A program made the position numbers and the translations under genes. Shown here one piece after another: positions 1-10,411 of a DNA stretch of 64,000 nucleotides. Source of the stretch: Dysidea avara (lineage: Eukaryota > Porifera > Demospongiae > Dictyoceratida > Dysideidae); contig NC_089275.1 in NCBI RefSeq assembly GCF_963678975.1, forward strand, positions 18,488,220 to 18,552,219, written 5' to 3'. Numbering within the stretch: the first letter of the stretch is position 1; every line of letters begins with the position of its first letter. The notes under the pieces were generated by a model. That model ran no database searches, was not told where the DNA came from, and saw only the letters and a list, made by a program, of their open reading frames with translations.

Positions 1-3000
1 AGAAAACTTTGGACTTGTTGTAAGTGGGCATATTTCAGAGTAGCATGCATTTATTTAATTCCTAAGCAGGAACCAGTGTCTTATGAGCTAGGCACTTCAT
101 TCAGGTACCAGCAGACTGGCGCAAAGCGACGACTGGTAGAAGTGCAGGAAACTTGCCAGTATGTTCCACTTCTGCAAAACTTAGAAAAACTGTTGAATAA
201 CCAAGATGTTTATCGAGAGGTATACTTTGTGTTTGGAAGGTATGTACTTTGCATTTGTTTGTGTTTTAGGTTACTCAATCACATGCAAGAGATGATGACC
301 TTATTGGTGATTTTTGTGATGCCTCCTTATACAGCACTCATCCACTGTATACTAGTAGTGATCAATCCCTTAGCTTCAATTTATCATCTACTATGATGAA
401 GTTGAAGTGACCAACCCCCTTGGATCCTACAAGGGAGCATAAACTATGTAAGCCTTACAGAATTGTCAATTGTGTAATGTCAGCAATGACTTAACTATTA
501 AAACCCTTTAAGGACCACCGCCGGTATATTACATCTGAACTAAGCCTTTCTTTCATTGAAAGCCCACCGACGTAACATTACATCCAAGTGTATTGGCAGT
601 AAACGAACGGCTATAACTCCACAACACTTCAAGCTACAAGGCTTAAACAAAGGCCATTTTATTTGCCATTCAAATGTAATCTTTTTGATATACAAAGCCG
701 ATATGTTACATAAACTAAAATCAAAAAATATTTAGTACAAACCTAAAAACTAACCTTGAGAGTAGATTGATATACAAGATTACGTAACATTGATAAAATG
801 GTGGACATTTTTTCAACTAAAAAAAAGATTGCTCCCCAGTGTTGAAAACTCACCTTGTTGTTTGTAAAAGGTTAGTTGTATAGTGAGACATTGCATACAT
901 TTCTATGGTCCTTAAAGAATTTTGTATGCTTATCAATATGTTGTTCTTGGTATTATTAACACATTTCACTTGCAGCACTATTCTATTACACACTGGGTAA
1001 TATTCACCCAAAACACCGCTCAATTCTGAAGACAGTACAATTGATAGCTGTCGTCACTTATCCACTTTTAAAAGAGTATGGATATGAAGCTGTTTTGCAG
1101 CTTTTCGTAAATGACATGAATAAGCTCAGAAAGGTACTTTCGTGTATGTTTGAGGTTTTAAAATATTTGTTGGTTTGATTGCAGGGAATTTTGTTAACAA
1201 TAAACAATAAAGAGGTCCCTGTAAAAGGTGCTGTTTTAGCCATGCTTGCTGATACTCTAGCTGCACATTCAATTGGAGGGTTTAAAGTTGGAGTTGGGTG
1301 GTCACTTCGAAAATGCAGAAACTGTTTGACCACTAAAGAGACGATGAGTGTTAAAGTAAGTAAATGTTTTTTTTGATTGATTTTTTTAATACCAGCCCTA
1401 TGGCACGCACTCTAGAGTGAAAAGCTTAGCCTATAGTTGGAAAAGCAAAACAAGAGTCCTATTGTCCTATATCAAGCTCACTGCTTTTTGTACTGGGAAA
1501 ATAATTATCCACAAACGTTTTCTGCTCAAAATTTTGGATGAATGGCAATCCGGAAAATATTTCCTTTGTTGAAAATAACCTGCTATAAGGTACTGTACTG
1601 TAGTTACTTTTTAGTAGCTAATGGTTGAGCTATTTCATTTTGTCTTGTAAGTAGCTATGGCACAAGAATGCATCAAATCAAAGGCATCACATTGAGCCAA
1701 CTCACCTAGAAGTTTCAGTGCTTGTCAATGGCAGTTTATATTTGTACTAATGATTGCACTAGTTTAATACTTATGCACTGTATATTTTATGCAAGGTAGG
1801 GGTAGTTGTGCATGGTCATTCCGGTACATGTTTCTGTGGATTGTATCTCATTCATGGAAAGTGTGCTTAGTGCCATAAAAATGTAAATACAGCCCGCTTA
1901 TCCTGCTTATCTCTTTGAATTTATGCATTCAATTCTTTACTTACAGTTTCAAGAGAACATGTTTGTTCTAAGAAACCCAGACAACTACGATTGCCATTGT
2001 TCTCTTCTCACTGGAGTGTTAGCTGAAACAGACTCAGTAACATATGGTGTAAACTATAGAAGTGTATTAAATAAGTTGGATGACTTTGATGTTGTGATGG
2101 TCAGCTACCTCAAGATATGATGCATATCTTGTTAGAAGGAGTAGTTCCTTATACAATAAAAGCCATGCTACAAAGCTTTGTATGTGAGAAACGCCTCTTT
2201 ACTATTGACCATATTAATCAGAAACTCTTAAGTTTCAAATTCAGCCGATCTGAATCCAGGAATAAACCATCACAATTATCTCCTCACATTCTACATGATG
2301 GTGGTAACATCAATCAATCAGTTGAGACGTGCACTTTGCAAGTGGTGTTATAGAGTATTCTGTATACGTAGTCCTATATTTACAAACCATTTGGCTTTTG
2401 TATATATTTTATGCACTACTTAGAACCCTTTCAGTTGATCATTAATTTGTAATATTAAATTATTGATGCTATTCTTCTGTTTAGCTAGCCAAATGTGGAA
2501 TTTTGCTGTGTATTTGCCATTGATGATCGGAGAATTAGTTCCAGAATGTGATGAAGAATGGGAATGCTTTCTTTTGCTTTTAGAAATACTACAAATTTGT
2601 TTGTCCTCTGTTTTTTCAGCTGATTTAGTGGAGTACTTAGCATTCTTAATTGAGATGTACTTGTCTTCATTTTGCGAATGCTATTCCCACAAGAAAATTT
2701 TGCCAAAGCAACACTACTTGACCCATTTTCCATCCCAGATTTTGAAGTGAGCATACATTATTACATCTATGCTTTACAATATAAAATGAAGTGAGCGCCC
2801 AACTTTCAATATTCCCTGCAAGTGTCAAGGTTAAAAAGTTTATTTGTGATAGAGATGGTGCTTATTAGTGTTGATAAGGTCAAGTCTTTGTGCTTTACCC
2901 TATAGAGGAGTCAGTTATATTCCTTGTTGCATTGCTGTTGGATACTCTCTGCCATTTATATTGAAAGCTCTTGATGCAAAGCATACAAGTGTTTACAATT

Positions 3001-3453
3001 ACATGCACACATATGTAGGTTAGGTCCTCTTACAACATCGTGGTGTATGAGGATGGAAGCTAAAAACAGTTATTTTAAAAGGATAGCTCAGCAAGGAAAT
3101 TTTAAGAATATTGTCCTAAGTGTTGCTCAGCGTCATCAGAAACTGATGTGTGCTCTCCTACATGACAATGACTTCTTTGATAAGGTGATGAATAAATCAA
3201 TCGGTATGTGCAGATAGCTTGAAGCATTAATAATAATTTATTGAAGTGTATTTATGTATAATTTTACTCTTGTAGCTCAATGCGAAAGCTCCCTTTCAGC
3301 TGAACCAAATTGGATTAAGGAGCCATTAGAGAATTTTCTGGTTGCTCATAATCTACAGCAAACAACAGTAACAAGGTAAAATTTATACAACATTTATGTG
3401 TAAGAGCTATAATAGTGCTTTAGTCATTAGATTGTGTACAGGCGTGTAGTGTA

Positions 3454-3459
<6 letters not shown>

Positions 3460-3507
<48 letters not shown>

Positions 3508-3541
3508 TGTGTGTGTGTGTGTTGTGTGTGTGTGTGTGTGT
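3460..3541. repeat. (GT)n microsatellite
   Basis: An almost pure GT run, interrupted twice, inside the last intron of the decayed upstream gene. The His/Thr-only reading frames over it are artefacts of the repeat. Confidence 0.95.
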
Positions 3542-3574
3542 GTTGAGTGTGAGGTAGCATAATGAGGTTGCCTG

Positions 3575-3900
3575 GTGTGCCAACTTGCTGTTGTTGTTTC
3601 CTTGAGCAAGAAACTTTACTTGCATTGCTCCAGTCTATCCAGCTGCTAAATGGAGACCTCATGTTACGTGGGGAGCTGCCCACCCAATGGATGTCTGATA
3701 TAATTTGGGAGAGGTATCAGTGTTCACATAGTAGGTGAATGACCAGGTGGGACTTCAAGTGCCCACACTTTTACCTGTCAGACACGGTCCAGCCTTCTGC
3801 AGGATTACTAGTGTTGCCCCTGGAGTATTTGCTTGCTAGCACCTGACGGGTATTCCGGTTCTGTTTCACTGGATAGGCGTGACTGCGCTAGTGGCAATTA
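3575..3900 (+). mobile_element. SINE-like element (conserved invertebrate SINE core)
   Basis: The stretch holds TTGAGCAAGAAACTTTACTT, then GCATTGCTCCAGTCTATCCA, then GCTGCTAAATGG. This closely resembles the conserved central domain of several marine-invertebrate SINE families (cf. MetaSINE-type cores). It is more GC-rich than its surroundings and lies exactly between two GT microsatellites, which often form at SINE tails. I did not find a clear tRNA-type B box or target-site duplication, so the family assignment is from memory of the core only. Confidence 0.45.
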
Positions 3901-3904
3901 ATGC

Positions 3905-3906
<2 letters not shown>

Positions 3907-3967
<61 letters not shown>
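3907..3967. repeat. (GT)n microsatellite
   Basis: A pure GT run of about 60 bp directly 3' of the SINE-like block. Confidence 0.95.
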
Positions 3968-3968
<1 letters not shown>

Positions 3969-4437
3969 AGTGCACATAATGCTTGCATGCATGTGCGTGC
4001 ATCTACTTGTAGATTTGTTTACTGTTAAAAGTATTAGCATAAAGCTTCCAATGTCTTTACTTCATGGTGAAAGGTTATTGAACTCATGCACATTATTTAG
4101 GGTTGACTGGATAGAAATGCAAGGCAACGAGTACTGTGTAGATGATGTGATTTGGGTTGGATTTGAAGATGAGCTACCAAAGTTTGAGAAGATATATGGA
4201 ATTATATTGATGATGTCACATATGTTTTTTACTTTGAACCTTTACAGAACTAAAGGAACTGATCATTATCACAATTCCTTTTTAGTTCAAAAGTCAGCTA
4301 AATTTATTCTAAAACAAGTAACAGAAGACAGTGTATGGATGGGCAAGCAGCATTCTCTTGAAACTCATCAGTTGAGTTCATGTGAACCAGGGACGTTTCA
4401 CATTGTAACCAAGTATTTTATTTCAAATTTGGTTTAG

Positions 4438-5698
4438 TTTATTTCTTTGTACAGGGAGCAATTTTTTTTTCATAATATCAAATTGTTTTGCTATTTCTAT
4501 ATCTAAACAGCATTATGTGATGTAACAAAAGTACTTTTGTTGTATTGATGTTACCAATCTGTTAGCTTGACAAAAGGTTTTTGTTAGCACTTTTGATTAT
4601 TCAAGTATCATGGTATATTTTGTTACTATAACATTTATATTTGTCGCGACAGCAAAAGTTTGTTATCTTGACAAAACATTTGTGTATTTAACAGTTTGTT
4701 GGTGTGACAAAATATGTTGTTTTGACAAATTCGTTTTTACAGTGTAGCACATCTAAGGAAAGCCTGGACAAGGTTGACTTGAACTTGCAGATTATTCCTG
4801 AAAATGTACATGTGCTCTTTCTCTATACATCACAAGTATTCCATGGTAGCAATGTCCTTTTAGTCAGGGCATCAATCATCATAGCATTCACAACAACCAT
4901 TGTAATGACAATAGAATAAGTCCATAGAACAGTACATATAGTTATATAAAGTTAATGATACAACTGAGGCCAAGATTGAATTATATGGAGCACATGCATG
5001 TTAAATTCAGAACAAAATTCAAAACAAATCATAGAAAAAGATACATGGCAACAAACATATTAACTTGCCATTGGGGTATTAATGCAGTAAAAGTTAATAC
5101 TATATTTGAATAGGACAGCTATTAATAGCAACTGTGTACAGCTACAACAAGTTTATAATGAATGAAACATTCATTTTGCAGAAAATATCACTGCTTGAAG
5201 GTTCTTAGTTTACTAATTTGTTAAGATGCCTTACTGTAGTTATACTGATAGTAAAGTGTCAGTAAACTTAAGTATATGGAACGTAATTATTTTACTAAGT
5301 TTTAAACTCTCAGTAAAACATCAGTGAATGCGGGTTTACTGAAAAACTACTAAAATAACAAACAATTAACTGTTCCATATACTGGGGATATACCACTGTA
5401 GTAAACTAAGATACTTCAAGCAGTGTATCATCCAGTACAGAATCTATCAGCAGTGTGGTTATAGCAAGCAATTAATTAAATTGCAGTGGCCTTTACATGC
5501 AATAGTATTTCACAGAATTTTAATATACTGTACCATTAATTTGACATAAATATATTATAGTTATGCTATGACAAGAGCTTAATAAGAACACTTGCACTAT
5601 TAGTAACTACATGTGCAGTGTTTTGTACATATCAATAGTAATTTAGTGCATGCATGACTGTTATAAGGATGAATGGTATAAGTTAATGTTGGTGGTCA
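4438..5698. other. Intergenic region between two convergent genes
   Basis: The 3' ends of the decayed plus-strand gene and the minus-strand kinase-kelch gene face each other here. 4500-4745 has several near-repeats of 'TTGACAAAA'/'TTTTGTCAA' type and looks like an old, unclassified repeat. 5189-5425 is an inverted-repeat element listed separately. Nothing else is recognisable. Confidence 0.6.
5189..5425. mobile_element. Small TIR element (MITE-like), about 237 bp
   Basis: The left end (CACTGCTTGAAG...CTTAGTTTACT, from 5189) and the right end (AGTAAACTAAG...CTTCAAGCAGTG, to 5425) are inverted copies matching at about 24 of 26 positions. Inner arms also pair (TATATGGAAC with GTTCCATATA), so nearly the whole element folds back. 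It is flanked by TAT on both sides, compatible with a TA-targeting (Tc1/mariner-like) non-autonomous element. It has no coding capacity. Confidence 0.7.
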
Positions 5699-7832
5699 CT
5701 ACTGGAATGATCCTATCCAAACTTTGTTATACACATTAACTTCTCTGTTGTTAGTCAATCCTCCAATCATTACTAGCTTGGAATCATTGTTACACACTAC
5801 AGCCATTGTAGCTAATGGCAGTGGGATAGTTGCAGTGAGTGTCCATGTGGTAGACATAGAGTCAATAGTAAAAACTTCATTAGTCAATATTATTTCATCA
5901 TTTTTGGTGCCAATTGTCTTTGCTCCTCCCAATGCTAACAAATATTTGTTATTCAGAGCAACAGCACTTGAAGTACCCCATGATGCATCTGCAAAACATT
6001 GCCATTTTAATTGGTATACTAACAAAGTATCAAGGGATGCAGCATATACTGTTGTAGAGAAATCATCATCATCAGTGCATCCACCTAATACATACAGCAT
6101 GTCACTGACTATGACCAATTCGGGAGAAAATAGTGGTTGAGGGAGATCATCACATTTAAACCACTGGCCAGTAGCACCATTGAGTAGTTCAACAGTATTG
6201 AGGACATTTTCATCATCATCACCACCTCCGATCACTATCATGATTGATTGGTAGCTGGTAACACCAACATTAAATCTTTCTTTAGGCATCTTTCTGTAGA
6301 CTTTCCACTGGCCACTGTCAAGCACATATATCTTGTTAATGGCTTTGTTATCAGTATTCACACCACCCACAATAAGAAGTTTACCCATCAAAACAGTTAG
6401 GGAAAACAGTGAACATGGTGTGTCAATGGTGTCCCATTTGTTAGTGGTTGGTAGGTACACATCCAATGTATAAAGTCGACCATCATCATTAGCACCACCT
6501 CCCACATAAATTGCTCCATTATGCACCACAGCTTTGTGTCCTGATCTGGCTACTGGTGCTGAAGCTCCTTCTTTCCACTGGATATTATTTGACCCACTGA
6601 GCAAGTCCGGTATGAATGATTCTTGCTGTTCCTAACAAAATTAATTAATATCACATTTAATATGTATACATTATTACTTTGTACTGCCAAACCTGTGACT
6701 GTAGTGACAGTTTCATCTCAGCCAACCATGAGAAGGGATCCATCCCATCACGAGTGGACTTCTTGCTATACTCTTCCTTCATCATCTTGATCTTCTCTGA
6801 TAATCCTGCTGCTGTAGGACGTAATTCTGGATCATCATCCAAACATGACACAGCTAATGGTTTCAGGTCTGCATCAGTTCCAATCATCATGTTTATGTAC
6901 TGCTGACGTCGCTCTACTTCTGACAACATTATTCGTGTCTTTGTCTTGGGATCAATTTGTTTAATGGCTTTAGGAGTAGGCCATTGTCGGCTGGTGACAT
7001 GGAGGATCACTCCACCGAAAGAGAACACATCTAATGGTGGCCCATATACTGGCTTATCATCTAATGCTTCTGGAGGCATAAACACACCAGTTCCTGGAGT
7101 TTTAGTCAGTGTCTTGCTATTTCCAGTCTTCATTACCTTTGCAACGCCGAGATCTGTGATTTTTGCTGATTCAAGATGACAGCTTACCAGTATGTTATTA
7201 GGAGATAAGTCTCGATGGACAATTGAAGGACTGTGACCATGAAGATACCTCAGCCCTAGAGACACATCATGTAGTACCGACAGTTTCACCATTAATGGAA
7301 TATTATCATATTTCTCCACCATGGACGTTACACTCTCCTGCATCTTCTCCATCACCATAACAGGCAGTCCAGTCTCATCACTTGAAGGATAATATATTCC
7401 GAGGAATGACACAATGTTTGGATGACGTATAGTACTCCAGAGATGGCACTCCTGTAAGAAGTCATCTTTTATTTTAGCTGCTTCTGCTGGGCTAGCTAGC
7501 TGGAGTAGTAATGAGTGAACTGCTTTACCAGCGCATAACTTTCCATCATATTCCACTTCAGATACTTTTCCATAGGCCCCTTTACCTAATGTCACTCCGG
7601 TGAACTTCACTCGGGATCTAGGAATGGTGAGGTTACGTAGTACTTCGGCTACTGCCAACATTGTAATAAAAGAGTGGGCATCAATTCGACGTCGCTCAAA
7701 ATCAATTATCTCTCGTCTGAAGTACCTACAATCTTCGTTCTGACGGCGTAAGTCACCTATTATCGAACGGTGCCTATTATTGAACATAAAAATAACGTAA
7801 CGTATTCGGAAGTTTACAATTTTATTCCGCAT
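5699..7832 (-). CDS. Protein kinase (TKL-like) fused to kelch-repeat domain, two exons
   Basis: Exons run 7832-6693 and 6631-5699, with a 61-bp GT-AG intron (6632-6692) in phase 0, giving up to 690 aa. Residues about 77-345 form a kinase: glycine loop GKGAYGKV (83-90), ATP-site Lys in CAGKAV (K103), catalytic HRDLSPNN (206-213), DLG in place of DFG (227-229) and MPPEAL in place of APE. All catalytic residues are present, so activity is expected. The C-terminal 310 aa hold about five or six kelch blades with GG turns (IYVGGG, LLIVGG, IMIVIGGG, LYVLGG, LLALGG, LVMIGG), probably a substrate-binding propeller. The sequence fits TKL-family Ser/Thr kinases. The first ~60 residues are basic and the true start is uncertain; MLAVAEVL (Met58) or an unseen upstream exon are alternatives. 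No lesion was seen. Confidence 0.85.
6632..6692 (-). other. 61-bp intron of the kinase-kelch gene
   Basis: On the minus strand the donor is CACAG|GTTTGG and the acceptor is TTGTTAG|GAACAG. Removing it joins SLQSQ to EQQESFIPDLL in phase 0 and links the kinase to the kelch propeller. Without splicing the kinase frame stops a few codons into the intron. Confidence 0.85.
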
Positions 7833-8384
7833 ACTCGTAAGGTGTTTATATGGAGAATTCCAATAGTGTAGCCTATTCTTAATGAGCTTTCCATCCTTTA
7901 GAGTTTATGTGTGGACATCACAGCAGCCTTGATACTCATTACCGCTGACGAAGAAATGAAGAAAAAGAACACAGGAATCGCCGTGAAAGAAGTACAACTC
8001 GAGCGTGACTTTGGCGGCGGAATTGGGCTGACTCGAGCGCGTACGTAAGGGATACGCCCCCTTTCAACTCGAAGCGATAGGCTATTCCTGGCAGTGTACG
8101 AGGCCTGCACCGTTGTTTTTCAGTTGCGAAATGCCTGAAAGCCTCAAGGGGAAGGTAGTCTGAGGAAAGTCACCACACCAGTATTTCAGTCCGCCGAAAA
8201 GAAACCACCTCAGAGCAAAGTTCACCTGTGCAGAAGTTTAATACAGACTTCATTTTACTTTTACTTCTTACTGCTTTTACCGTTATTAAACGATTTTGCT
8301 CACGTGGGTGTGTACGGACAAACATAGGTAGATAGGTAGACAGATAGGTACACACACACACACTTTTACGAATACAATTTCAGT
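7833..8384. other. Upstream region of kinase-kelch gene
   Basis: This contains the likely 5' flank of the minus-strand kinase gene. 7970-8110 is unusually rich in CpG and GC for this window (for example GGCGGCGGAATTGGG), as promoters often are. Short tandem runs (TAGGTAGA, then CA) lie at 8325-8362. No confident exon was found. Confidence 0.4.
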
Positions 8385-8406
8385 AAACCAGGCGCACGCC
8401 TGGTTT
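8385..8406. repeat. Perfect palindrome at the left edge of the duplicated segment
   Basis: AAACCAGGCG and CGCCTGGTTT are 10-bp arms around a 2-bp centre. The palindrome ends at 8406 and similarity to copies B and C starts at 8407, so it abuts the breakpoint. Confidence 0.8.
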
Positions 8407-9654
8407 AACAAACACTACAGTTAGCTACAGTTATAAACAAGACAGTACATACACAAAATAATCATTACAGAAACTATTAAAGTGACAGAAACTATTATTA
8501 TTCCAAGCCATACTAAGGTGTGAAACTGTTACATACAATATAAATACTTGTTGCAAACTCTGTGACTTCACAGTGAACTGCAAGTTTCTACTGCTAACTG
8601 TTCTGCTCTTGTCTTCTCCAATAACAGTAGCTATGATGTTGAAGATTGCTGCCCAGCTTCAGTTTGCCATCCATGGTCCATAATTGCCAACTTTGGGTGT
8701 ACAGTGATGGGCATGATGAACATAAGAAAAAGGCTTGCAAAACTCCCTAATATAGCACACGTCTTTGCATAATCATATCGTGGTTTGCTTTGCCATGTTG
8801 TACTGTGATGTATTCTCTGTGTGTATACGTGCATGCATTTACTGTAATGATGTTTTTTGACTTTTTCATAAGGCAGAAAACCACCAATGGCTTGTAAACT
8901 ACAGTGGTGTATTAATGTAATGTATACATATCTTTGAATTTAATTATGTTATTGCGTGATCTCACGTGATCCTCTTAAAATCACATTTGTGGTTTGTGGG
9001 TTGGGGGATGGCTAATGAGAAGTGGGTGGCACAATGTCTGGTACTGCTATTCAACCAGCTGATGGTGTAGCTATATCTAGGACACTCTGCTGATGCATGT
9101 CTGTTAGAAAACCCTTCCTGTTTTCTTTTTGTTTTTTTTTAGAAAAAGGTGTGGGTTCAGCTAACTAACTCACCTAATCTTTTCTGTCTAAAGAGTGCTG
9201 AATAGCTGTGTATAGTTGGGCTGAGGTCTGGAAGGCTATCTGATTATTTCCTGCCTTTATCCTTGTTATTTTACAATCGTGGAAAGTATGGATTCATATT
9301 TTATGCACTGTGTTACCAGTCAAGAAAGTCATTCTCCTTGTCAAGAAGCATTATAGTGTTATAACATTCCTCTGTTTTATTTGAAAAGCTGTGTTCAAAT
9401 ACCTATTCATCATCTCTTTAAAAGTACAGTAGCACCAGCAGTGGATTAAATACCTATGAAAAACTCAATGGAATTGTCTCAGTACTCAAGTTAGGTGGAA
9501 ATACAGTGTATTGCCTAAGAATTACTGCCTAATCTCTTGCATTTGAGTATTTCTACTTGTTAACAATACACAATGCTACATTTCCCATGTCATAAGCAGC
9601 TGTGAAGGCACAACAAAACGCTGTGGTCTAAATAAGTTAAACATCAAAACACAG

Positions 9655-9761
9655 GGTTCCATGGAATTTAGAACCCCTCAGGCCCTGTGGTGGCACCCCC
9701 ACTTCTCTTCACTCAGGTGCCACAACACAAGGCCTTTCAGGTTACTAAATTTCATAGAACC
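9655..9761. repeat. Imperfect fold-back repeat, about 107 bp
   Basis: Arms of about 45 bp: GGTTCCATGGAATTTAGAAC...GTGGCACC on the left and GGTGCCACAACACAAGG...TTCATAGAACC on the right. The same structure recurs in B (from about 33931) and C (from about 56739). It is probably a small fossil MITE. Confidence 0.6.
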
Positions 9762-9860
9762 GAAACCATATTAGAAATCTCCTTGAGTTGGTTAGAAACC
9801 TACTGAATAATGTATTAGACTACCAAGTACGTTCACTTTGTAGTATTTTAACAAAATGTA

Positions 9861-9947
9861 GGAACCAAATCCTTGGTTCTTCATAGTTTTAGAAACCTTG
9901 GCTTCACCTCAGTTTCTAAAACCATGAAGAACCTTGGTCTGGGTTCC
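9861..9947. repeat. Fold-back repeat, about 87 bp
   Basis: The left arm GGAACCAAATCCTTGGTTCT... pairs with the right arm ...AGAACCTTGGTCTGGGTTCC over about 36 bp. Present in all three copies just before the LINE fragment. Confidence 0.65.
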
Positions 9948-9964
9948 TAACTTATACTTATAAG

Positions 9965-10411
9965 GCAGAAATTGATGCAATCCATTTCCATAAGGCATTT
10001 GATAGCATGCCACTAAACAAATTGTTGGTCAAATTATGGGGGATGGGAATCATGAGTAAGGTACATTGTGGAACTGGTTTAATTCATATTAATTTTACAA
10101 TCAGCAACAGAATCCATTTGCCATACTTCATGCATAGATTATATATACTACGTACCAGGGTACGTAGTATATATTATCTATGCTTCATGCTACTTATCGG
10201 TATTCCCCAGGGGAGCATACAGGTGTTTATCAATGACTTACCATCTACTATTACATTCCAGTCGTTTGTCTATTGCAATGACACAAAGTATTACCAGAAA
10301 ATCATCTATTTGTCTAATATTCAACAGATTCAAAAGAGTATTAACTTATTGTTTACCTGCATGGCTGGTAAAAATCTTTTCTTTAAAGATTGGATCTTGA
10401 TATACTTTTAG
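9965..10411 (+). pseudogene. LINE (non-LTR) reverse-transcriptase fragment, copy A
   Basis: The frame reads HKAFDSMPLNKLLVKLWGMG, then GIPQGS, FINDLPSTITFQ and CNDTKYYQKI. This matches the F-KAFD-VPH-LL-KL--GI / G-PQGS / INDLP / ADDTK blocks of LINE reverse transcriptases (Jockey/CR1-type order). The catalytic F/YADD is replaced by YCND, and the stretch between the KAFD block and GIPQGS is shortened and holds a 52-bp palindrome. It is a short dead remnant with no endonuclease domain nearby. It was already there before the segment was duplicated, since B and C carry it. Confidence 0.75.
10132..10183. repeat. 52-bp palindrome inside the LINE fragment
   Basis: GCATAGATTATATATACTAC... pairs with ...GTAGTATATATTATCTATGC; arms of about 25 bp around a 2-3 bp centre with a single mismatch. 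Copy C has it unchanged; copy B has one extra mismatch (GTACGTAG to GTACATAG). Confidence 0.8.

Larger units (their letters stand above)
70..4437 (+). pseudogene. Decayed multi-exon gene of the 'HILLEGVVPY' transposase-like family
   Basis: Nine exon blocks bounded by GT/AG can be followed: 70-219, 270-447, 976-1133, 1185-1355, 1947-2320, 2485-2746, 3019-3184, 3276-3375 and about 4013-4437 (stop TAG). In order they encode YVPLLQNLEKLL, YDEVEVTNPLGS, FYYTLGN, SIGGFK followed by a Cys pair (CRNC), MMHILLEGVVPY, ASQMWNFAVYLPLMIGELVP, LPKQHYLTHFPSQ, SWCMRMEAKNSYFKR and GNFKNI. I recognise this order from a large uncharacterised family common in fish, cnidarian and sponge genomes; it resembles tnp2/KDZ-type transposases, but that assignment is unverified. 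The frame is lost at least three times: near 355, near 430 and near 2100, and possibly at the junctions before 2485 and 3276. This copy is therefore probably dead. The 5' end lies outside the window. Confidence 0.7.
8407..9964. other. Intergenic, start of copy A; fold-back repeats
   Basis: No gene was recognised. Two fold-back sequences lie at 9655-9761 and 9861-9947, just before the LINE fragment. The rest is AT-rich unique DNA shared with copies B and C. Confidence 0.5.

Noticed and set aside
3407-3683. His-Thr repeat reading frames
   Set aside because: They are translations of the (GT)n microsatellite on the minus strand.
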